Position numbers and translations under genes: made by a program. From assembly GCA_023457895.1 (NCBI GenBank), contig JAEXAY010000005.1, positions 62,001 through 126,000 of the forward strand: DNA of 64,000 bases. The letters run 5' to 3'. The notes under the pieces were generated by a model. The model worked only from the letters and a program-made list of their open reading frames with translations. It was not told where the DNA came from and made no database searches. This DNA is from Pseudomonadota bacterium (GTDB lineage: Bacteria > Pseudomonadota > Alphaproteobacteria > Sphingomonadales > Sphingomonadaceae). Positions 34,852 through 41,662 of the stretch are shown one piece after another; position 1 is the first letter of the stretch; each line of letters begins with the position of its first letter.

Positions 34852-35609
34852 TGCGCGGCCGGATAGGCGCGCGGTAGGAACTGCATCGTTGCGAGCAGAT
34901 GGCCAAGATGTTCGCCATGCCGTCCGCTGCGCCCGCCGAGCATAGCGCGCGGCCATTCGGGATAGGCGATGGTCGCGGCGTCGAGCACCTCGCGAAGCCG
35001 GGTTTCATAAGCGCCGCGCAATCGGGTGCGATCAGGCGCGATTCCCGCTGCGATCAACGGCGCTTCGTCCCCTACCGGCGTGAACAATTCCTCGACAAAG
35101 CGCCAGTGCCAGGCGAGGCCATCCGTCATGCGCTGGTGGCTTTCCTCCGTGCCGTCGCCCAGCCGGATCACCCAGTCGGCGGCGAGTTCGACATGGTAGC
35201 GCACTTCCTTGATCGCCTTGGCGGCAATCTCGGCCACGCGCGCATCGGCGGAGGCGGTCAGCTGCTCGAACAGCAGCAGGCTATATTGCGAAAAGAGAAA
35301 CTGCCGCGCCATGGTACGCGCGAAATCGCCATTGGGCTGTTCGACCAGCAGGCAATTGCGGAAGTCCAGCACATCGCGATGAAAGGCGAGCGCATCGGCA
35401 TCGCGGCCCTGCCCCTCCACTTCCCCGGCATAGCCGAGGAATAGCTGCGCCTGCCCGAGGAGGTCCAGCCCAAGATTGGAAAGACCGAGATCGACCTCCA
35501 GCATCGGCGCGTGGCCGCACCATTCGGTTAACCGCTGCGCCAGCACCAGACTGTCGTCGCCGAGTCCGAGCAGCCAGGAAAACAGGGCGTGTTTCATATC
35601 CTGTTCCAT
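34845..35609 (-). CDS. paaC: Phenylacetyl-CoA epoxidase structural subunit PaaC
   Basis: A 254-residue ferritin-like helical protein: LGDDSLVLAQRLTEWCGHAPMLEVDLGLSNLGLDLLGQAQLFLGYAGE, then LLVEQPNGDFARTMARQFLFSQY and KEVRYHVELAADWVIRLGDGTEESH. PaaC is the non-catalytic partner that forms the heterodimer with PaaA. Its ATG shares bases with the paaB stop (TGATG); an internal ATG 12 bases on is an alternative. Confidence 0.95.
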   Translation of the reverse strand: MEQDMKHALFSWLLGLGDDSLVLAQRLTEWCGHAPMLEVDLGLSNLGLDLLGQAQLFLGYAGEVEGQGRDADALAFHRDVLDFRNCLLVEQPNGDFARTMARQFLFSQYSLLLFEQLTASADARVAEIAAKAIKEVRYHVELAADWVIRLGDGTEESHQRMTDGLAWHWRFVEELFTPVGDEAPLIAAGIAPDRTRLRGAYETRLREVLDAATIAYPEWPRAMLGGRSGRHGEHLGHLLATMQFLPRAYPAAQW

Positions 35610-35893
35610 CACATATGCTTCACGGCGTCGGGAAGGTCATAAAAGGTCGGGTGACGATAGATCTTGTCCTCCGCCGGTTCGAACAGCGGCCCCGCCTGTT
35701 CGGGATCGGACGCGACGATCTCTTTCGAGGGAACGACCCACAGGCTCACCCCTTCCATCCGTCTTGTATAGGTATCGCGCGCATGGCGCAGCGCGAGTTC
35801 CGCGTCGGGTGCATGGATCGATCCCGCATGCCGGTGCGACAGACCGCCGCGCGTGCGGATGAACACTTCCCACAAGGGCCAGTTCCTGCTCAT
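35609..35893 (-). CDS. paaB: Phenylacetyl-CoA epoxidase subunit PaaB
   Basis: A 94-residue protein with the PaaB signature: NWPLWEVFIRTRGGLSHRHAGSIHAPDAELALRHARDTYTRR and the KIYRHPTFYDLP end. It bridges the PaaAC dimers in the epoxidase. The reading frame is open far upstream to 36253, but only the region from 35893 is family sequence. It sits 13 bases after paaA. Confidence 0.95.
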   Translation of the reverse strand: MSRNWPLWEVFIRTRGGLSHRHAGSIHAPDAELALRHARDTYTRRMEGVSLWVVPSKEIVASDPEQAGPLFEPAEDKIYRHPTFYDLPDAVKHM

Positions 35894-35906
35894 CTTTTTC
35901 CCTCTT

Positions 35907-36896
35907 CTAGGCGGCCTGACGCTGCGCCTGTTTTTGCTGATAGGCTTCCGCCGCCTCGCGCACCCACGCACCTTCGTCCCAGGCCGCCCGCCGCGCCTCC
36001 ATGCGCTCCCGGGCGCAATGACCCTCGCCGCGTACGACCGAGTAAAATTCGTCCCAGTCGATCGCGCCATAATCATAATGGCCACGCGCCTCGTTCCACT
36101 TGAGGTCGGGATCGGGCACGGTGAGACCGAGCAGCTCCGCCTGCGGCACGGTCGCATCGACAAATTTCTGCCTAAGTTCGTCGTTCGTCTCGCGCTTGAT
36201 CCGCCAGCGGATCGACTGGGCCGAGTTGGGCGAATTATCATCGGGCGGACCAAACATCATCAGCGACGGCCACCACCAGCGATCGAGCGCATCCTGCGCC
36301 ATCCGCCGCTGCTCGGACGTGCCATTGGCCATGGCGAGCATGATGTCATACCCCTGCCGCTGATGGAAGCTTTCCTCCTTGCAGATGCGCACCATCGCGC
36401 GGGCATAGGGGCCATAGGACGTACGCTGCAGGGGTACCTGGTTCATGATCGCGGCGCCATCAACGAGCCAGCCGATCGCGCCGATATCGGCCCACGTCAG
36501 CGCGGGATAGTTGAAGATGGTCGAATATTTAGCGCGACCGCTATGCAGCGCGTCGATCATTTCCTCACGGCTGACGCCCAGGGTTTCGGCGGCGCAATAG
36601 AGATAAAGGCCGTGCCCGCCCTCATCCTGGATCTTGGCGAGCAGGATCGCCTTGCGCTTGAGGCTTGGCGCGCGCGTCAACCAGTTGCCTTCGGGCAGCA
36701 TCCCCACCACCTCGCTGTGCGCATGCTGCGAGATCTGCCGGATCAGCGTCTTGCGATAATGATCGGGCATCCAGTCCTTGGGCTCGATAAATTCGTCTGC
36801 GGCAACGCGGGCCTCGAATGCTTCGAGCAGCGTGGGATCGGTTTCATTCAACGACGCTACGCTTGTGGGCTTGTTTGAAAGATCGGTGGTGTACAT
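35907..36896 (-). CDS. paaA: Phenylacetyl-CoA 1,2-epoxidase catalytic subunit PaaA
   Basis: A 329-residue ferritin-like diiron oxygenase subunit. Helices with the metal-binding residues are recognisable in KAILLAKIQDEGGHGLYLYCAAE and MVRICKEESFHQRQGYDIML (E..E and E..H ligands), with ISQHAHSEVVGMLPEGNW for CoA contacts. With PaaB, PaaC and PaaE it epoxidises the ring of phenylacetyl-CoA. It is the first gene of the minus-strand operon, divergent from paaG, with a TetR-type dyad 38 bases before its start codon. Confidence 0.96.
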   Translation of the reverse strand: MYTTDLSNKPTSVASLNETDPTLLEAFEARVAADEFIEPKDWMPDHYRKTLIRQISQHAHSEVVGMLPEGNWLTRAPSLKRKAILLAKIQDEGGHGLYLYCAAETLGVSREEMIDALHSGRAKYSTIFNYPALTWADIGAIGWLVDGAAIMNQVPLQRTSYGPYARAMVRICKEESFHQRQGYDIMLAMANGTSEQRRMAQDALDRWWWPSLMMFGPPDDNSPNSAQSIRWRIKRETNDELRQKFVDATVPQAELLGLTVPDPDLKWNEARGHYDYGAIDWDEFYSVVRGEGHCARERMEARRAAWDEGAWVREAAEAYQQKQAQRQAA

Positions 36897-36933
36897 GCCG
36901 GAAGGCTCCTCTCAATGGCCATCAGGATAATTA

Positions 36934-36955
36934 TCGTTGACCGATCGGTCAACGA
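36934..36955. promoter_or_regulatory. 22-bp perfect palindrome upstream of paaA (TetR operator)
   Basis: TCGTTGACCGATCGGTCAACGA is a perfect dyad 38 bases before the paaA start. Its TGACCG..CGGTCA core recurs at 37051-37060. It is the expected type of site for the TetR regulator encoded at 32687-33313. Confidence 0.75.
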
Positions 36956-37050
36956 ATAAACCACCGCTCCGGATGCACGGTTTTTGCATTTTTTCCCGCT
37001 ATCCGTCACGGATCGTTCGTGCGGGGTGAAAGCGCTTGCGGGACAATAAT

Positions 37051-37060
37051 TGACCGGTCA
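37051..37060. promoter_or_regulatory. Second TetR-type dyad, upstream of paaG
   Basis: TGACCGGTCA is a perfect 10-bp dyad 31 bases before the paaG start. It is a shorter version of the paaA-side site, so both divergent transcripts may be under one repressor. Confidence 0.6.
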
Positions 37061-37091
37061 TACAGTTAATTCTGCCAAGGAGAGACAAAAG

Positions 37092-37886
37092 ATGAGCGGT
37101 GAACCGTCCACCATTAGCTACCGGTTCGACCAGGGGGTCGCGCATGTGACGCTCAACCGGCCGGAGCGGCTCAACAGCTTTACGGTCGCGATGCACGAAG
37201 AACTGGCCGCAACCTTCGACCGGCTGGAAGCCGACGGTGCGCGAGCGGTGCTCCTCACCGGGGCCGGACGCGGATTTTGCGCCGGACAGGATTTGTCCGA
37301 TCGTGCGGTCAGCGCGGATGCCGAGGCAGTCGATCTCGGCGCGTCGGTGGAAAATTATTATAACCCGCTGATCCGCCGCATTACCGGTCTTGCCATGCCG
37401 GTGGTCTGCGCGGTCAACGGAGTGGCGGCTGGCGCAGGCGCCAATATCGCGCTCGCCTGCGATATCGTGCTCGCCGCCCGGAGCGCGAAATTCATCATGT
37501 CCTTCGCCCATATCGGCCTCATCCCCGACAGCGGCGGCACCTGGACATTGCCGCGCCTCGTCGGGCAGGCGCGCGCGCTGGGGATGGCTCTCACCGGCGA
37601 ACCCGTCGAGGCCGAACGCGCCGAACAATGGGGCCTCATCTGGAAGATGCTCGACGACGAGCACCTGATGCCCGAAGCCACTGCGCTGGCGGAGCGTTTC
37701 GCCGCCGGTCCGACACGCGGCCTTGCCGAAACCAAGCAAGCGCTTCGCGCATCATGGCAGAACAGCCTCGATGCCGAACTCGATATCGAACGCGACCTGA
37801 TGCGCGAACTCGGCCGTTCAGCCGATTACAAGGAAGGCGTCGCCGCCTTCATGGAAAAGCGCAAACCCGTTTTTACCGGACGCTGA
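37092..37886 (+). CDS. paaG: Ring-1,2-epoxyphenylacetyl-CoA isomerase PaaG (enoyl-CoA hydratase family)
   Basis: A 264-residue crotonase-fold protein: VAHVTLNRPERLNSF, the oxyanion-hole segment AGQDLSDRA, VNGVAAGAGANIALACDIVLAARSAKFIMSFAHIGLIPDSGGTWTLPRLVG, and a C-terminal dimer helix. SDGGxxWxLP and the absence of the catalytic Glu pair of hydratases fit PaaG, which turns the epoxide into oxepin-CoA. The start at 37092 has AAGGAGAG upstream. It is first in the plus-strand arm, 29 bases before paaZ. Other crotonase members such as PaaF cannot be fully excluded. Confidence 0.88.
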   Translation: MSGEPSTISYRFDQGVAHVTLNRPERLNSFTVAMHEELAATFDRLEADGARAVLLTGAGRGFCAGQDLSDRAVSADAEAVDLGASVENYYNPLIRRITGLAMPVVCAVNGVAAGAGANIALACDIVLAARSAKFIMSFAHIGLIPDSGGTWTLPRLVGQARALGMALTGEPVEAERAEQWGLIWKMLDDEHLMPEATALAERFAAGPTRGLAETKQALRASWQNSLDAELDIERDLMRELGRSADYKEGVAAFMEKRKPVFTGR

Positions 37887-37915
37887 AGCGGCGCCCAGCA
37901 GGAGACAAACCACCG

Positions 37916-39943
37916 ATGACGACCCCGATCATGCACAGCTATCTGGAAGGCCAATGGGTAGCGCCGAAGGGCGGCACCAAACCATTGCTGTCGGCCATCA
38001 ACGGGAGCGTCGTTGCGCAAGTCGGCACCGACAAGGGCCAGTTTGGCGAAGCGATCGATTATGCCCGCAAGCAGGGCGAAAGACTGCGCGCGATGACGTT
38101 TCACGACCGCGCCGCGATGCTCAAGGCGCTCGCGCTCGCGATCGGGGAACGCAAGGAGGAGCTTTACACGCTCGCCGCCGCTACCGGCGCAACGCGCAGC
38201 GACAATGCGATCGACATCGAAGGCGGCATGGGCACGCTGTTCACCTTTGCCTCACGCGGAAGGCGCGAGCTTCCCAACCAGCGTTTCCTGCTTGATGGCG
38301 CGCCCGAGATCCTGGGCAAGGCCGGGAGCTTCATCGGCCAGCATATCTATACCCCGCTGCAAGGCGTGGCGGTCCACATCAACGCCTATAATTTCCCGGT
38401 ATGGGGGATGCTCGAAAAATTCGGACCGGCCTTCCTCGCCGGCGTGCCGGTCATCGTCAAGCCATCGCAGGCGACGGGTTATGTTGCCGAGCAGGCGGTG
38501 CGAATCATGATCGACAGCGGCATCCTGCCCGATGGCGCGATCCAGCTGGTTTCGGGAAGCGCAGGCGATTTGCTCGAGCATCTGACCGGACAGGACAGCG
38601 TCGCCTTTACCGGATCGGCGGCGACTTCGGCGCTGCTCCAGCAACATCCGGTGGTCGTGCGCGAAGCGGTGCGCTTTACCGCCGAGCGGGATTCGCTCAA
38701 CGCCTCGATCCTCGGCCCCGATGCCACGCCCGACACGCCCGAATTCGGCCTGTTCGTCAAGGAAGTCGTGCGCGAAATGACGGTCAAGGCCGGGCAGAAA
38801 TGCACCGCCATCCGGCGCGCGCTCGTGCCCCAGCATCTTGCCGACGCCGTGCAGACGGCGATTGCCGAACGTCTCGCGACCACCAGCGTCGGCGATCCGT
38901 CCATCGAAGGCGTGCGCATGGGCGCGCTCGTCAGCCGCGAACAGCGTGACGATGTGCGCGCGCGCATAACCGAGCTGGAGAAGGTGGCGGCCCGGGTCTA
39001 TGGCGATCCCGACCAGATCGTTGCCCGCGGCGACGGCACCGATGCCGGCGCGTTCCTCGGCCCCATCCTCTTGCGCGCCAACGACCCGGCCAGCGCCGAT
39101 GCGGTGCACGAGGTGGAGGCCTTCGGTCCCGTCGCGACGCTTCTGCCCTACAAGGATGTGGCCGATGCCATCGCGCTCGCCAATCGCGGCAAGGGTTCGC
39201 TCGCCATGTCGGTGTTCACCCATGATGCCGGTACGGCGCGCGATATCATGCTCGGCGCCGGTTCCTTCCACGGTCGCATGGTCTTCGTCGACCGCGAGTG
39301 CGCCGGGGAATCGACGGGGCATGGCTCTCCGCTTCCCGTCCTCGTCCACGGCGGACCGGGGCGCGCTGGCGGCGGCGAGGAACTGGGCGGCATCCGGGCA
39401 GTCAAACATTATATGCAGCGCAGCGCGCTTCAGGGCAGTCCCGCAATGCTGAGCAAGATGGTTGGCGAACATCTCCCCGGCAATCCGGTCGCGACCGGGG
39501 ACAAGCACCCGTTCCGGCTGCGCTATGGCGAACTGGAACCGGGCTACGGCCTCAGGACCGCTCCGCGCACCGTCACGCTCGAGGACATCGAACATTTCGC
39601 GCATTTCACCGGCGACACCTTCTACGCGCACATGGATGAAGCGGCGGCCAAGGCGAGTCCGATCTTCGGCGGGCGCGTCGCGCATGGCTATCTCATTTTG
39701 TCCTTTGCCGCCGGACTGTTCGTCGATCCCGCTCCCGGACCGGTGCTCGCCAATTACGGGCTTGAAGGGCTGCGCTTCGTCAAGCCGCTGAAGCCCGACG
39801 ACAGCATGAAAGCCGAACTGGTGGTCAAGTCCAAGTCGCAGCGCACCCCCGACATGGGCGAGGTGCGCTGGGCCGTTACCGTCACCAACCAGGACGACGA
39901 AACGGTCGCGACCTATGATTTGCTGACCATGAACGCAGTCTAG
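37916..39943 (+). CDS. paaZ: Oxepin-CoA hydrolase / 3-oxo-5,6-dehydrosuberyl-CoA semialdehyde dehydrogenase PaaZ
   Basis: A 675-residue bifunctional enzyme of normal length. The N-terminal aldehyde dehydrogenase domain has INAYNFPVWGMLEKFGPAFLAGVPVIVKPS and catalytic Cys in GQKCTAIRRA (about residue 297). A C-terminal MaoC-like hydratase domain carries HFTGDTFYAHMDE (Asp/His pair, about 562-567) and FGGRVAHGYL. It opens the oxepin ring and oxidises the semialdehyde formed. AGGAGA precedes the ATG; the open frame further upstream to 37628 lies within paaG. Downstream beta-oxidation genes (paaF, paaH, paaJ) are not in the window. Confidence 0.95.
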   Translation: MTTPIMHSYLEGQWVAPKGGTKPLLSAINGSVVAQVGTDKGQFGEAIDYARKQGERLRAMTFHDRAAMLKALALAIGERKEELYTLAAATGATRSDNAIDIEGGMGTLFTFASRGRRELPNQRFLLDGAPEILGKAGSFIGQHIYTPLQGVAVHINAYNFPVWGMLEKFGPAFLAGVPVIVKPSQATGYVAEQAVRIMIDSGILPDGAIQLVSGSAGDLLEHLTGQDSVAFTGSAATSALLQQHPVVVREAVRFTAERDSLNASILGPDATPDTPEFGLFVKEVVREMTVKAGQKCTAIRRALVPQHLADAVQTAIAERLATTSVGDPSIEGVRMGALVSREQRDDVRARITELEKVAARVYGDPDQIVARGDGTDAGAFLGPILLRANDPASADAVHEVEAFGPVATLLPYKDVADAIALANRGKGSLAMSVFTHDAGTARDIMLGAGSFHGRMVFVDRECAGESTGHGSPLPVLVHGGPGRAGGGEELGGIRAVKHYMQRSALQGSPAMLSKMVGEHLPGNPVATGDKHPFRLRYGELEPGYGLRTAPRTVTLEDIEHFAHFTGDTFYAHMDEAAAKASPIFGGRVAHGYLILSFAAGLFVDPAPGPVLANYGLEGLRFVKPLKPDDSMKAELVVKSKSQRTPDMGEVRWAVTVTNQDDETVATYDLLTMNAV

Positions 39944-39946
39944 CGC

Positions 39947-41224
39947 ATGGTGGGGCTTCATCCGATCGAGACGGCATCGCGCGATGAGATCACCGCGCTG
40001 CAGCTTGACCGGATGAAGACGATTCTGGCGCATGCTCACGCAGGAAATCCGGTCTACCGCGCGGCGTGGCAGGCGGCAGGCGTTCATCCCGGCGACCTTG
40101 CGACCCTCGCCGATCTGTCGGGCTTCCCCTTCACGACGAAGGCCGACTTGCGTGCCGCCTATCCGTTCGGCTTTTTCGCGGTGCCGCAAGACCGGATCGC
40201 CCGGTTGCACGCCTCATCGGGTACCAGCGGCAAACCGACGGTCGTCGGCTACACCAAGGCCGACATCGATACCTGGAGCAGCGTGGTCGCGCGCTCGATC
40301 CACGCCGCCGGCGGGCGTCCTGGAATGAAAGTCCATGTCGCCTATGGCTACGGGCTGTTTACCGGCGGTCTCGGCGCACATTACGGCGCGGAGGCGCTCG
40401 GCTGCACCGTGATCCCGATGTAGGGCGGCCAGACCGAGAAGCAGGTCGACCTTATCATCGACTTCCGGCCGGACATCATCATGGTGACGCCGAGTTATAT
40501 GCTCGCCATCGCCGATGAGTTTCGCCGTCGTGGCATGGATCCCGCCAAAACTTCTCTGAATACCGGTATCTTCGGCGCGGAACCGTGGGGTGATGGCATG
40601 CGCGCCGAAATCGAAAGCAGCTTTGGAATCGACGCGGTCGATATTTATGGGCTGTCCGAAGTCATCGGCCCCGGGGTCGCGCAGGAATGCGTGGAGACGA
40701 AAGACGGGCTCACCATCTGGGAGGATCATTTCTATCCGGAAATCATCGACCCCGAAACCGGTGCGGTCCTTCCCGATGGCGAGCGCGGCGAACTGGTGCT
40801 GACGTCCCTCACCAAGGAAGCGATGCCGGTCATCCGCTACCGCACCGGCGACCTCACCCGCCTGCTTCCCGGGACCGCGCGGTCGATGCGGCGGATCGAA
40901 CGCATCACCGCCCGCAGCGATGACATGCTGATCGTGCGCGGCGTCAATCTGTTTCCGAGCCAGATCGAAGAGCTGGTGCTCGCCGAGGCAGCGCTTGCGC
41001 CGCATTTCCACATTGTGGTTTCGCGCCCCGGCCGCATGGACGAATTGCAGGTTCACGTCGAACATCGCGGCGATGCCGCAGCAGCGGCGCTGGCGGCGAG
41101 CAACCTTGCGCATCGCATCAAGATGCGGATCGGGATCAGCGCCCGGGTCGCTTTGCAAACCGCGGGGAGCATCGCGCGCTCGCAAGGCAAGGCGGTTCGC
41201 GTGACCGACAGCCGGCCCAGATGA
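39947..41224 (+). pseudogene. paaK: Phenylacetate-CoA ligase PaaK, interrupted by an in-frame TAG
   Basis: The frame from 39947 encodes the N-terminal third of PaaK (KADLRAAYPFGFFAVPQDRIARLHASSGTSGKPTVVGYT, with the nucleotide-binding loop). It meets TAG at 40421-40423 (codon 159), then continues in the same frame with GGQTEKQVDLI, TGIFGAEPWGDGMR, DIYGLSEVIGPGVAQEC, YRTGDLTRLL and RGVNLFPSQIEELVL to 41224. The family normally has VIPMSGGQ here, so a Ser codon such as TCG changed to TAG by one substitution would explain it. Total length, 425 codons, is normal. If real, the ligase is lost or made only by readthrough; a sequencing error is the main alternative. Free phenylacetate could not be activated by this gene product. 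Confidence 0.88.
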
Positions 41225-41244
41225 CCGTTGAGGAGAAAAGCCGA

Positions 41245-41550
41245 ATGAAGAAGATGATCGCGCTCTACAAAGCGCCCGCGGATGCCGAGGCGTTTCTCGC
41301 CCATTATCGCGCGACGCACTTCCCGCTGGTCGAGAAAATCCCCGGGATGGTTCGCTGCGAGGTCACGTTGGTCGACCGCACGCTGATGGGCGAACCGGGC
41401 AATCACATGCTCGCGGAAATGTATTTCGCCGACGAGGAAAGCTTCAAGGCGGCAATGAAAAGCCCGGAAAACATGGCCTGCGGCGCGGACCTTGCCAATT
41501 TCGCCGATGGCCTTGCGACCATCATGACCGGAACGGTCCTGGAGCCCTGA
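41245..41550 (+). CDS. EthD family protein (ferredoxin-like fold)
   Basis: A 101-residue protein with MKKMIALYKAPADAEAFLAHYRATHFPLVEKIPGMVRCEVT and MYFADEESFKAAMKSPE, typical of EthD/ethyl tert-butyl ether-degradation-associated proteins. The biochemical role is unknown; members often accompany ring-degradation genes. The ATG at 41245 has GAGGAG upstream, while an earlier ATG at 41221 overlaps the paaK stop. It is the last gene before a strong terminator hairpin. Confidence 0.85.
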   Translation: MKKMIALYKAPADAEAFLAHYRATHFPLVEKIPGMVRCEVTLVDRTLMGEPGNHMLAEMYFADEESFKAAMKSPENMACGADLANFADGLATIMTGTVLEP

Positions 41551-41576
41551 CCCCATAGTTTTGGGCGGGATCAATA

Positions 41577-41612
41577 AGGCCTTGCCGGCACATCGTCCCG
41601 GCAAGGCCTGTT
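41577..41612 (+). terminator. Rho-independent terminator after the paa plus-strand arm
   Basis: A perfect 12-bp stem (AGGCCTTGCCGG and complement) with a nine-base loop is followed by GTTT. It lies 26 bases past the EthD stop. Confidence 0.7.
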
Positions 41613-41662
41613 TCACCTGGAGGCGTGTGCCATCATCCTCCGGCTGAAATTATCTATCCTGA

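Noticed and set aside
38252..40210. 652-residue minus-strand open frame
   Set aside because: Antisense of paaZ, which has a complete two-domain match on the plus strand.
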